Assembly (NCBI GenBank): GCA_030690165.1
Contig: JAUYHF010000001.1
Coordinates: 1 to 37,822 of the forward strand
DNA length: 37,822 nucleotides
DNA from: Deltaproteobacteria bacterium
GTDB lineage: Bacteria; Desulfobacterota; GWC2-55-46; UBA9637
Direction: 5' to 3'
The notes under the pieces are model-generated. The model did no database searches. It was not told the DNA's origin and saw nothing but the letters and a program-made list of their open reading frames with translations. A program made the position numbers and the translations under genes. Of the stretch, positions 1-6,937 are shown in pieces (positions within the stretch are counted from its first letter, which is position 1; every line of letters starts with the position of its first letter).

Positions 1-57
1 TTCCTTGACTATCCTTACTGCCTGTGCATAATTCTCTATTGTGGCTCTTTGAGTCAT
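1..57 (-). CDS. Transposase N-terminus (partial)
   Basis: The first 19 codons of a protein that begins MTQRATIENYAQAVRIVKE and runs off the left edge. An AGGAGG-type ribosome site precedes the ATG. The identical start occurs at 37768 on the plus strand, which with the shared 5' leader supports a transposase. The family cannot be assigned from so few residues; this call rests on the repeat structure, not on a recognised domain. Confidence 0.6.
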   Translation of the reverse strand, partial: MTQRATIENYAQAVRIVKE

Positions 58-105
58 GGGGTATCCTCCTTTTGTTTTGGTATTGGCTTACCATGGAGAT
101 ACCCC
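58..105 (-). promoter_or_regulatory. Hairpin sequestering the transposase ribosome-binding site
   Basis: On the minus strand, GGGGTATCTCC pairs with GGAGGATACCCC (one bulged G) across a loop of about 25 nt. The second arm contains the Shine-Dalgarno GGAGG and ends immediately before the ATG. Such structures in other IS elements block translation of read-through transcripts; that role is inferred here. Confidence 0.6.
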
Positions 106-258
106 TTTCTTGCTTCTGACACAAGAAATAATACATTACCCAAAGCAGCTTAAGGTTATCTATGACAAGATTGATTTAGAGATATAGGGGAAATTTCTAT
201 TTACCTTTGTATTCTAAATGTGATACATTATTGTTAAATATTATTTGGAGGTGTTTTT

Positions 259-519
259 ATGGCAAAGACTGCAATGGTAATAGCAAGGGTAGAGCCTGAA
301 TTAAAAAAGGATTCAGAGAAGGTATTAAAGAGATTAGGCATGTCCATAACAGAGGCTGTTAATCTCTTTCTCTCACAGGTAAGACTACAGAAGGGCTTGC
401 CCTTTGAGGTAAAGATACCTAACAAAACCACGCTGGATACATTTAAAAAGACTGATGCCGGCAAGGCACTGAATAAGTATAAAAACATGGATGAGTTTAT
501 AAAGAAGATGGCTGGATAG
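259..519 (+). CDS. dinJ: RelB/DinJ-family antitoxin
   Basis: 86 residues. The N-terminal half (about residues 5-45) fits the ribbon-helix-helix DNA-binding fold of DinJ/RelB antitoxins, with the typical segment LGMSITEAVNLFLSQV. The charged C-terminal half would wrap the toxin. An AGGTG ribosome site (GGAGGTG, 247-253) precedes the ATG. The yafQ-like toxin follows after one base, so the two are co-transcribed. By family knowledge the antitoxin, alone and with toxin, represses its own promoter; the upstream A/T-rich stretch 200-245 is the likely site but no clean operator was identified. Confidence 0.85.
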   Translation: MAKTAMVIARVEPELKKDSEKVLKRLGMSITEAVNLFLSQVRLQKGLPFEVKIPNKTTLDTFKKTDAGKALNKYKNMDEFIKKMAG

Positions 520-520
520 T

Positions 521-796
521 ATGCTGAAATTTACTACTACTAATCGGTTTGAAAAAGATTATACAAAAATGGAGAAGCGGGGCAAGGACATTGACAAGTT
601 AAATGCTATCATGCAAAAACTTATCAACGAAGACCCGTTAGAACCCAAATACAGAAACCATGCTCTAAAAGGAAACTTTAAAGACCGCAGAGAATGCCAT
701 ATAGAACCAGACTGGCTGCTAATTTATAAAATCAATGCGCAAGAGAACATGATTATCTTTGAAAGGACAGGCAGCCATGCGGATATTTTTGAGTAG
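521..796 (+). CDS. yafQ: YafQ-family mRNA interferase toxin
   Basis: 91 residues, the usual YafQ length. The residues known to be important in E. coli YafQ are all matched: His47, His60, Asp64, Trp65 (in ECHIEPDW) and C-terminal His86 (in GSHADIF). YafQ is a ribosome-dependent endoribonuclease that cleaves translated mRNA, neutralised by DinJ. Starts one base after the dinJ stop, with its ribosome site inside dinJ. Appears intact and presumably active. Confidence 0.9.
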   Translation: MLKFTTTNRFEKDYTKMEKRGKDIDKLNAIMQKLINEDPLEPKYRNHALKGNFKDRRECHIEPDWLLIYKINAQENMIIFERTGSHADIFE

Positions 797-1144
797 TTGG
801 CTACGACAGGATTGATTTGCAGATAGCGGCGTGACAAAGACATAAAAACCTGTATAGGGGTGTGTAGAAAATTGTTTTATTGTTTACCTGCCATATGGAT
901 TTGAGTAGGGGTTTGAATATGGGTTGTTGTAAAGATTTTCATAATCGCCTGAACTGATTTATCCTCAAGAGGCCATTTTTCAAAAACTGACTGATGATAA
1001 ATATTTAACAATGCTATCTACTCTCAGCAATTCTATCTATTCTGATTGATTATATCACAATTTTAGCACAGTGTTTAATTGCCATTTTTATGGCTTGAGG
1101 TGATAAAAAGGAGGGAATGAAAACAAAAAATCAGGCACCGTTAA
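797..1144. other. Intergenic stretch without a recognisable gene
   Basis: Between yafQ and the 3' end of the U32 gene. A/T-rich, no credible coding frame, no tRNA-like or terminator structure seen. It contains the left copy of an imperfect direct repeat (1051-1094) that recurs on the other side of the U32 gene. Confidence 0.6.
1051..1094 (+). repeat. Left copy of an imperfect direct repeat flanking the U32 gene
   Basis: 44 bp that match 2451-2494 at 35 of 44 positions without gaps; weaker similarity (AGCAATT and nearby) extends further left in both copies. The two copies bracket the U32 peptidase gene. Confidence 0.5.
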
Positions 1145-2365
1145 TTACGGATTTATCACTCGGCGCATGATGTCGTTCTCTTTGACCCTGTTTTCTACCG
1201 GGATCAAAACTATCTCTTCGTTTTTACCCACCTCTATAGCCTTTACTTCAGAATCAAAGAGATTTTTCAGGATATAGTTTTCTCCCTTAGAATCTTTAGA
1301 AACAAAGGTCAAGGTGTCCCCAATTTTTATTTTACTCCGTAAGGCAACATACGCCATATTATCCTTCACTGACAGAACGACCCCGGCAAATTCATGAGTG
1401 CTTTTATAGACCTCTTCATCATGAGCGTAGCCTTTATCGGAAGGTTTACCCAAAAGCATACCTGTAGAATAACCCCGGTCGGAAAACATCAAGAGTTCCT
1501 CTTGCCAGTGATCCTGCATCCGATACGGCCCCTCGCTTAAACTATCAATGGCCTCCCGATAGGTCTTTACCACTCCGGCCAGGTAATTGATCCCTTTCAT
1601 CCGTCCTTCAATCTTGAAACTGTCTACCCCGGCCTCGGCCAATTTATCCAGATACTCAATCAGACATAAACCCCTGGAGCTTAAAACAAATGTCCCCCTG
1701 TCGTTTTCATAGACCGGGAAATATTGGCCCGGCCTCTTCTCCTCCATCAGGGTAAACCGCCAGCGGCAGGAATTAGTGCACAAGCCAAGATTGGCCGAGC
1801 GGTTGGCCATAAAGCTGCTTAAATAACATCGTCCGGAATAGGAGATACAAATCGCCCCGTGGACAAAACATTCCAATTCCACGCCCACATTATCCCGGAT
1901 CTCCTTAATCTCATCCAGGGTAATTTCCCTGGATAAAACAATCCTTTTTGCCCCGGCTTTTTCCCAAAACTTTGCCGCTTGATAATTGGTAACATTCACT
2001 TGCGTACTTATATGGATCGGCAAACCAGGAATCTCTTCCCGGGCCATTTCCAGAACTCCCGGGTCGGAAACAATTATCCCGTCCGGTTCGATTTTTCTTA
2101 GGAATTGCAAATGCTCCCGGATTAAAGAAATATCTTTGTTGTGTGGAAAGATATTGATGGTCACATAAAATTTCTTTCCCGCCAGACGAATAAATCCTGA
2201 GGCCAACTCCAAATCAGCGGGGGTGAAATTATCCGCCTTGGCCCGGAGACTGAAATCGGACAACCCCAGATAGACCGCATCGGCCCCGTAGTGCAGGGCG
2301 ATTTTCATCTTTTCAAAATCTCCGGCCGGGGCCAATAATTCAGGCAATTTTATTTTATGCTTCAA
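1145..2365 (-). CDS. U32 peptidase-family protein, TrhP/YegQ-like
   Basis: 406 residues. The N-terminus PELLAPAGDFEKMKIALHYG and the signature ECFVHGAICISYSGRC identify family U32. Four cysteines suited to a 4Fe-4S cluster are Cys173, Cys180, Cys196 and Cys200 (GRC ... LCTNSC). Characterised relatives (TrhP/YegQ, RlhA, UbiU/V) hydroxylate tRNA, rRNA or ubiquinone precursors using prephenate or unknown oxygen donors rather than acting as peptidases; TrhP-like tRNA U34 hydroxylation is the best guess. The start is TTG at 2365 with AAAGGA upstream. The gene looks richer in G+C and CCGG-type codons than its neighbours and sits between two imperfect direct repeats, which suggests separate acquisition. 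Confidence 0.8.
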   Translation of the reverse strand: MKHKIKLPELLAPAGDFEKMKIALHYGADAVYLGLSDFSLRAKADNFTPADLELASGFIRLAGKKFYVTINIFPHNKDISLIREHLQFLRKIEPDGIIVSDPGVLEMAREEIPGLPIHISTQVNVTNYQAAKFWEKAGAKRIVLSREITLDEIKEIRDNVGVELECFVHGAICISYSGRCYLSSFMANRSANLGLCTNSCRWRFTLMEEKRPGQYFPVYENDRGTFVLSSRGLCLIEYLDKLAEAGVDSFKIEGRMKGINYLAGVVKTYREAIDSLSEGPYRMQDHWQEELLMFSDRGYSTGMLLGKPSDKGYAHDEEVYKSTHEFAGVVLSVKDNMAYVALRSKIKIGDTLTFVSKDSKGENYILKNLFDSEVKAIEVGKNEEIVLIPVENRVKENDIMRRVINP

Positions 2366-2778
2366 GGATATTTCCTTTCAAAATATACAGATGTTTTTTC
2401 TAACCCCTGTAAATTTAAGTCTGTTAGCAATTTTGCATATACTTGCAAATTCTATCATAATTTTAGAACAGTTTCTTATTGACCTTTTTATAGCAGGGCT
2501 TATAATGGCAACAAGGCTTTCCATTGCCTTTAATACAATACCAGCGAGCTGGCGCTTACACAGCAGATGCAGTATGACCTATGGCAGTTGAATCAGAATC
2601 AAAAGAGATTACAGGTTAAACACCAAAAAGGCGGCATAGAGTTTAAAAGGGGTCTATATCAAGAATATGGGAAGTGTGTCCCATAACCAATATTGCTGAT
2701 AAAAAAATACCATCAATTGGCATTAGGCGAATTAAGGGAATAGATTTGGTAAAAATTTTGAACACGACAAAAAATCTT
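2366..2778. other. Gene-poor stretch with a possible ORF remnant
   Basis: No complete gene. It holds the right copy of the direct repeat (2451-2494). At about 2536-2686 a plus-strand frame of about 50 codons, rich in Gln and Lys, opens after a TAA and ends at TAA 2684-2686; it has no plausible start and was not recognised, so it is at best a gene remnant. The region runs into the A/T-rich 5' end of the methyltransferase. Confidence 0.4.
2451..2494 (+). repeat. Right copy of an imperfect direct repeat flanking the U32 gene
   Basis: Partner of 1051-1094 (35 of 44 identical, same orientation). Together the copies enclose about 1.4 kb with the U32 gene. Confidence 0.5.
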
Positions 2779-3417
2779 ATGCAAAATAATATTTTAAATA
2801 CAATTCATAATGTTGATTGTTTTGAGGGATTTAAAATAATTCCAGACAACTCTATTGATCTTATTTTAACAGATCCGCCATATGGATTAAATAAAGTCGG
2901 GATAAGAAATGATCATGATTTAAGTTTATTTTACTCATCTTTGCCAGAAAGCTATAGAGTATTAAAAAACGATTCTTTTTATATCACTTTTTTTAGCACA
3001 AAATTTTTACCAGATATTTTTAAGAACAATCCTTTTCAGTATTTTTGGAATTTTGTATTATATTGTCCGAATGGAAGAGTGATATCGCCTATTGGTTTTA
3101 CTAAATATATGTCGTGTGTTGTTTTTAAAAAAGGTAACCCCAAAATGGTTAGAAAAGGAAAAGACATTTTTTTAGATACGCCCGGTAGAATGGTTGAACC
3201 AGATGAGGGATTTATTAACCACCCTACGCCAAAACCAAAAACATTTATAAAAGAACTGCTGGCACTTTTCTCAAAAGAAAATGACACTATTCTTGATCCG
3301 TTTATAGGAAGCGGGAGTACGGCAGTGGCTTGCAAGCAATTAAAAAGAAATTATATAGGATTTGAAATTAGTAAGGATTATTGTGAGCTAGCCAAAGAAA
3401 GATTAAAAAAATTCTAA
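2779..3417 (+). CDS. DNA methyltransferase, N6-adenine/N4-cytosine type (DPPY)
   Basis: 212 residues from the ATG at 2779. The catalytic motif TDPPYG lies near the N-terminus and the S-adenosylmethionine-binding motif DPFIGSGSTAVACKQL near the C-terminus, the order of beta-group amino-methyltransferases. No target specificity can be read. The frame stays open upstream to a GTG at 2674 and has a TTG at 2746 with GGGAA before it, so the exact start is uncertain; 2779 was chosen because the conserved fold begins there (NTIHNVDCFEG). A/T-rich like typical horizontally moved modification genes. A second ORF starts two bases after the stop and is cut by an IS30 element, so this is probably the surviving half of a restriction-modification pair. 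Confidence 0.85.
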   Translation: MQNNILNTIHNVDCFEGFKIIPDNSIDLILTDPPYGLNKVGIRNDHDLSLFYSSLPESYRVLKNDSFYITFFSTKFLPDIFKNNPFQYFWNFVLYCPNGRVISPIGFTKYMSCVVFKKGNPKMVRKGKDIFLDTPGRMVEPDEGFINHPTPKPKTFIKELLALFSKENDTILDPFIGSGSTAVACKQLKRNYIGFEISKDYCELAKERLKKF

Positions 3418-3418
3418 T

Positions 3419-3451
3419 ATGCAAAATAAACAGGAAATTTTAGGACCCCAG
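3419..3451 (+). pseudogene. 5' stub of a gene interrupted by IS30
   Basis: The ATG at 3419 follows the methyltransferase stop by one base and opens MQNKQEILGPQ before the sequence enters the IS30 left inverted repeat. No matching continuation was found right of the element, where cassette-like DNA lies instead, so part of the gene is missing. Position suggests the cognate restriction enzyme; too little remains to confirm. Confidence 0.45.
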
Positions 3452-4492
3452 TTCAATAAGGAAGTGCAACACTTAGGAAAGGAAGGTATCCTAAGTGAAT
3501 GCACAAACAAACATATAAACATCTCTCCAGCGAAGAGAGAGACCATATAGCCGTTCTTCGCGCTCAAGGCTTCAAAGCAAGTGAAATAGCAAGACTCATA
3601 AACCGTGATAAAGGCACTATCTCACGAGAGATGAGGCGCAATAAATCTCCGGTCTATGATTGCTATCTGCCTCATAAGGCAGATGAACGCGCAAAAGAAC
3701 GAAAGTGCAAATCCGGTCAACGACCGAGATTAAAAAACAAAGAGACTATGGCCTATACAATAGAAAAACTGAAACTTGGCTGGTCTCCTGAACTTATCTC
3801 AGGACGATGGTCTAATGAGCATCCGAAGATGTCCATTAGCCATGAGGCCATATACCAGTTTATCTATAACAAAGAACAGCGCAAACAGGAAGACTTAACG
3901 GTTTATCTGCCCCGCAGCCACAGAAAAAGGCTTAAGCGCGGATATTCCCGTAAACATAGTAAAAGCCATATACCGGAGCGTATTTCCATTGAAAAGAGGC
4001 CTCATTACATCGCAAAACGCAGACAGCCTGGTCATTGGGAGACCGATACCGTTGTGTCTCGTCAAAGCCTTGCTGCTTTAGCCGTTCTCCTGGAGCGCAA
4101 AAGCAGAATCATTCACCTTCAAAAGATCAAACAAAAGTCTTCTCATCTATTCTCTCGTGCAATTGAGGAACGGCTAAAGCCCTATTCCTCTTCTCTGAAA
4201 CGGACCATAACTTACGATAACGGTTCAGAGAATGTGGAGCATCTTAAAACTAATAAAAAGCTTGGAACAAAATCCTATTTTTGCAACCCTTACCATAGTT
4301 GGGAAAAGGGGGCTGTTGAACATGCCGTTGGTCTTGTTAGACGATTCTTGCCTAAGAAAACCGATTTTGCTACAGTGAGCAGTCACAAGATAAAACACAT
4401 TGAATCTTTATTAAATAATAGGCCTCGCAAGTGTCTTAATTACAAAACACCTTATGAGGTCTTTAGCTCAAGTGTTGCACTTGCTCGTTGAA
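3452..4492 (+). mobile_element. IS30-family insertion sequence
   Basis: About 1,041 bp. The ends form an imperfect 23-bp inverted repeat: 3452-3474 (TTCAATAAGGAAGTGCAACA...) against 4470-4492, with a perfect 13-bp core AAGTGCAACACTT. The right repeat overlaps the 3' end of the transposase gene, as in many IS30 elements whose proteins end in VAL plus two or three residues. No unambiguous target duplication was seen. Confidence 0.85.
3499..4491 (+). CDS. IS30-family transposase
   Basis: 330 residues, full length. N-terminal helix-turn-helix (LSSEERDHIAVLRAQGFKAS, DKGTISREMRRN), then the DDE catalytic core with WETDTV (first Asp), TYDNGSEN (second Asp) and WEKGAVEH (Glu). The segment GWSPELISGRW is typical of IS30. 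Uninterrupted, so the element may be active. The stop lies within the right inverted repeat. Confidence 0.95.
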   Translation: MHKQTYKHLSSEERDHIAVLRAQGFKASEIARLINRDKGTISREMRRNKSPVYDCYLPHKADERAKERKCKSGQRPRLKNKETMAYTIEKLKLGWSPELISGRWSNEHPKMSISHEAIYQFIYNKEQRKQEDLTVYLPRSHRKRLKRGYSRKHSKSHIPERISIEKRPHYIAKRRQPGHWETDTVVSRQSLAALAVLLERKSRIIHLQKIKQKSSHLFSRAIEERLKPYSSSLKRTITYDNGSENVEHLKTNKKLGTKSYFCNPYHSWEKGAVEHAVGLVRRFLPKKTDFATVSSHKIKHIESLLNNRPRKCLNYKTPYEVFSSSVALAR

Positions 4493-4508
4493 TGTGGCTT
4501 TATTGTTT

Positions 4509-4560
4509 CCCTAACATTCCTTTTTATGTCTACCTACATTTTTAGTGAATTTTAGGTCAA
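4509..4560 (-). repeat. attC-like site downstream of the displaced cobQ end (copy 1)
   Basis: Read on the minus strand it ends in GAATGTTAGGG. Its left end CCTAAAATTC pairs with GAATGTTAGG (9 of 10), with an inner ATGT/ACAT pair: an imperfect stem-loop ending in a GTTAGGG core like an integron attC. It is 43/52 identical to 5301-5352, which occupies the same place after the intact cobQ. The usual AAC of the left core is AAA, so attC identity is tentative. Confidence 0.45.
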
Positions 4561-4715
4561 TTTGTGCGGAGATTCAAGAAAAATTTCCGATATATCTTTT
4601 TAACCCCTTGAAAAACAAGGAAAACAATTTTTGGTTGTAAATTATGTTTCATGCGATATAATTTTACAAATTAATTACGCTAAAAGCTTTCGGACAAATT
4701 TTGAGAGAAGTTACA

Positions 4716-4787
4716 TCAGTTGTCCAACCCCTTCAATCCCATAATCTCATAAAGCCCTGGTAAATCAATGCTGTCATTGTTTAACGC
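4716..4787 (-). pseudogene. Displaced cobQ C-terminal fragment
   Basis: A minus-strand frame of 23 codons between stops encodes ALNNDSIDLPGLYEIMGLKG and ends LDN. The intact cobQ ends INESVSVQRLYEIMGLKG then LQQ. A 32-bp stretch (4725-4756) is identical to 5384-5415; the rest is diverged. It lies directly after the hicBA cassette site and before an attC-like site that also follows the intact cobQ. Thus a second, diverged cobQ 3' end sits on the far side of hicBA. Confidence 0.8.
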
Positions 4788-4839
4788 TTAAACTAATCGG
4801 TGGCGGTTTATCTCATCCGCTGGACTTGATTGTTAGGGC
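4779..4839 (-). other. attC-like recombination site of the hicBA cassette
   Basis: On the minus strand, immediately after the hicA stop: GCCCTAAC (4839-4832) begins the site and GCGTTAAAC ends it (core GTTAAAC, 4785-4779, matching GTTRRRY). Between are an inner GCGG/CCGC stem and asymmetric arms. The left core is the exact complement of GTTAGGGC (5307-5300) at the 5' end of the cassette, as expected when a circular integron cassette has opened between G and TT. Confidence 0.65.
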
Positions 4840-5028
4840 TTACTTTACTGGTTTTATACCAAGGTCTTTGCATATTTTTCTTGCGAGGTTATCGTTGATT
4901 TCTGTATGTCGGGGCACAGATGAACGTTTGTTTTGACTCGGATTCCACCACCATGAATGACGCCCGCCTTCTCTTACAAATTCACATCCTTGAGACCGTA
5001 AATATTTCAGCAGGTCATTGCGTTTCAT
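4840..5028 (-). CDS. hicA: HicA-family mRNA interferase toxin
   Basis: 62 residues of the YcfA/HicA double-stranded RNA-binding-like fold. The catalytic histidine is in REGGRHSWW; the usual HicA signature GSHxxF is represented by GRHSWW. HicA cleaves mRNA and tmRNA and is blocked by HicB. Its start overlaps the hicB stop by four bases, and its stop is directly followed by the cassette site. Appears intact. Confidence 0.85.
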   Translation of the reverse strand: MKRNDLLKYLRSQGCEFVREGGRHSWWWNPSQNKRSSVPRHTEINDNLARKICKDLGIKPVK

Positions 5029-5237
5029 ACAGCAATTTTTTCTTCCACATACCCCGCTCCTACCGCAGCGAGAGCATCTTGGCGGTTGAATTCCAGAGCC
5101 TCTTTCAGAGTGGTTCGAAGGCTTTCTATTAAGTCTTCACGAGTATGCCCTTGACAGTTTACCCCTGGAATTTCCTCTATCCAGCCAATCCACCAATCAT
5201 CCTCTTGCTTTACTATAGCAGTATATTCTGTATTCAT
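5025..5237 (-). CDS. hicB: HicB-family antitoxin
   Basis: 70 residues with the degenerate RNase H-like HicB fold: strands around YTAIVKQEDDWWIGWIEEIP, the motif PGVNCQGHTREDLIESL and a helical end. No separate C-terminal DNA-binding domain, so it is the short HicB type. The ribosome site AGGGGG lies before the ATG and a TATAAT box is at 5264-5259. Antitoxin first, toxin second, as in many hicBA loci with this order. Confidence 0.85.
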   Translation of the reverse strand: MNTEYTAIVKQEDDWWIGWIEEIPGVNCQGHTREDLIESLRTTLKEALEFNRQDALAAVGAGYVEEKIAV

Positions 5238-5300
5238 ATTTGCCCCCTTTCAGATGCTATTATACTTCAAAATTCATAATTCAGGTATCTATATTTATAG

Positions 5301-5352
5301 CCCTAACATTCTTTTTTATGTCTACATGCATCTTTACCAAATTTTAGATTAA
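5301..5352 (-). repeat. attC-like site downstream of intact cobQ (copy 2)
   Basis: Same length as 4509-4560 and 43/52 identical, in the same position just after the cobQ stop. Minus-strand end is GAATGTTAGGGC; the hicBA cassette starts inside this GTTAGGGC. The left arm pairs less well than in copy 1. Confidence 0.45.
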
Positions 5353-5353
5353 C

Positions 5354-6937
5354 TTATATGGCACGTCGAGGGAAACCTTGCTGCAACCCCTTCAATCCCA
5401 TAATCTCATAAAGCCGTTGCACGGAGACGCTCTCATTGATTGTCTTTGCCAGAATATTTATCTGCTTATCTTTCTTCTCCGCAAAAGCGCTGACACCCCG
5501 TTCCGGTAACCCTCTGTCAGTTCTGATTTCATTTAAAAACCCAGTCCTAAACTCATCATTATCAAAGATGCCGTGTATGTATGTGCCCCAGATTTTGCCG
5601 TTAGCTGAGACAGCGCCGTCTTTTATCTTGACCGTAGTATTATTCCTGTCCGTTATTATTGCAAAATAGTTTTCTTTTCCGTCTGTCTCTCCCATGTGTA
5701 TCTCATAACCTTTCACCAGACAATCCCCCCTGCCCCCCTTTGCTAAAGGGGGGAACGAGGGGATTGTCGCACCTACTTGATATGTTCTTTTCTCTCTTTC
5801 CAGAATTGTCTCTCCATGCAATAGCCCGAGTCCTTTCATTTCTTTAACATGAGCTTCCACACCATGCGGATCTTTTATCAATTTGCCGAGCATCTGAAAA
5901 CCGCCGCAGATGCCGCTCACCTTTCCCCCGTTTCCAGCATAATGGATTAGCCTATCTGCAATGCCGGTCTTCCACAGCCAGTCCATGTCTTCCAATGTAT
6001 TCTTACTTCCAGGGATTATGACCACGTCAGCCCCATCTATTTCCGCAGGCTCTGTAATATAATGAACGGAGACGTCCGGCTCAAATCTAAATGGATCAAA
6101 GTCTGTAAAATTGGAAATTCGGGGAAGTTTTATAACAACTATCGTAATCTTTTTCTGACCACTGACCACGAAAGGCACTTCTGTGCCTTTCGTCCACTGA
6201 CCACTGTCTAAAACTACCCCATCTTCATCAGGCAGGTTTATATCTTTAAGATACGGCACAACGCCGAAAACCGGCAAGCCTGTTTTATTTTCCAGAAAGT
6301 CAAGACCTGGTTTTAAAAGTTCAAAATCGCCTCTGAATTTATTTATGATAAAACCCTTAACCCTCTTTTTCTCAGAAGCGGCCAAAAGTTCCATTGTTCC
6401 GACAAGCGAGGCAAATACGCCGCCTCTGTCAATATCTCCGATTAAAATTACCGGCGCATCAACCATCTCTGCAAGTCCCATATTTGCAATATCATTTTCC
6501 CTCAGATTTATTTCAGCAGGGCTTCCGGCGCCTTCAATGATAATCAGGTCATTCTCCTCTTCCAATCTCCGGTAGCTCTCCATCACATATCGCGCCGCCT
6601 CTTTTTTAAATCTGTGATATTCGGCGGCCTTCATATTTCCATAAACCTTGCCGTGAATAATAACCTGCGAACCCATATCGGATGTAGGTTTTAAGAGTAT
6701 CGGATTCATGTCGACAGTCGGCTCTATCCCTGCCGCCTCTGCCTGAAACGCCTGCGCCCTTCCGATCTCGCCTCCGTCCATAGTAACAAATGAATTAAGG
6801 GCCATGTTTTGCGCCTTAAATGGGGCAACCCTCAAGCCATGTTCCCTGAATATCCGGCAGAGTGCAGCGGTAATAATGCTTTTGCCAACATGAGATGAAG
6901 TGCCCTGAAGCATTATGGGGCGAGCTTTGTCAGACAT
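5354..6937 (-). CDS. cobQ: Cobyric acid synthase (CbiP/CobQ)
   Basis: 527 residues. Amidates the b, d, e and g side chains of the corrin ring using glutamine and ATP. N-terminal dethiobiotin-synthetase-like domain with P-loop MLQGTSSHVGKS; C-terminal glutamine amidotransferase with nucleophile Cys in SGICGGFQMLG and His in YIHGIFDN. The ATG at 6937 (second of two adjacent ATGs) has the better spacing to GAGGGG; it overlaps the end of cbiH. Two in-frame insertions not expected in the family: a 48-bp palindrome (5720-5767, TIPSFPPLAKGGRGDC) and a repeat/hairpin block (6155-6208). Both lie in surface-like linkers and keep the frame. The 3' end is followed by an attC-like site and the hicBA cassette. 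Confidence 0.95.
   Translation of the reverse strand: MSDKARPIMLQGTSSHVGKSIITAALCRIFREHGLRVAPFKAQNMALNSFVTMDGGEIGRAQAFQAEAAGIEPTVDMNPILLKPTSDMGSQVIIHGKVYGNMKAAEYHRFKKEAARYVMESYRRLEEENDLIIIEGAGSPAEINLRENDIANMGLAEMVDAPVILIGDIDRGGVFASLVGTMELLAASEKKRVKGFIINKFRGDFELLKPGLDFLENKTGLPVFGVVPYLKDINLPDEDGVVLDSGQWTKGTEVPFVVSGQKKITIVVIKLPRISNFTDFDPFRFEPDVSVHYITEPAEIDGADVVIIPGSKNTLEDMDWLWKTGIADRLIHYAGNGGKVSGICGGFQMLGKLIKDPHGVEAHVKEMKGLGLLHGETILEREKRTYQVGATIPSFPPLAKGGRGDCLVKGYEIHMGETDGKENYFAIITDRNNTTVKIKDGAVSANGKIWGTYIHGIFDNDEFRTGFLNEIRTDRGLPERGVSAFAEKKDKQINILAKTINESVSVQRLYEIMGLKGLQQGFPRRAI
5720..5767. repeat. 48-bp palindromic element inserted in frame in cobQ
   Basis: ACAATCCCC at the left pairs with GGGGATTGT at the right, with an inner CCCCCCTTT/AAAGGGGGG stem. 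48 bp equals 16 codons, so cobQ stays in frame. Repeats encoding PPLAKGG-like peptides are known dispersed elements in several bacterial phyla. Confidence 0.7.
6155..6208. repeat. Heptamer repeats flanking a perfect hairpin, in cobQ
   Basis: TGACCAC units stand on both sides of CGAAAGGCAC-TTCT-GTGCCTTTCG, a perfect 10-bp stem. It is translated within cobQ as DSGQWTKGTEVPFVVSGQ. Looks like a composite repeat inserted in frame. Confidence 0.65.

Larger units (their letters stand above)
1..140 (-). mobile_element. 5' end of an insertion sequence, cut by the contig edge
   Basis: Bases 3-140 are the reverse complement of 37685-37822, so the same element begins at both ends of the window, each copy running outwards. 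The shared block ends abruptly at 140 (flanks differ beyond), which marks the probable IS end. It holds the transposase start, a leader hairpin and an A/T-rich terminus. The IS family could not be named from 19 residues. Confidence 0.8.
4785..5306 (-). mobile_element. hicBA gene cassette of integron type
   Basis: About 522 bp bounded by G/TTAGGGC at 5307/5306 and G/TTAAAC at 4785/4784. It contains a promoter-like TATAAT (5264-5259), hicB, hicA and a 61-bp attC-like site. Size, gene orientation relative to the site and TA content match chromosomal integron cassettes. No integrase gene is in the window. Confidence 0.6.

Noticed and set aside
4560-4720. CCTTG-AAAAA-CAAGG hairpin as a terminator
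   Set aside because: Stem of only five base pairs and no clean U tract on either strand.
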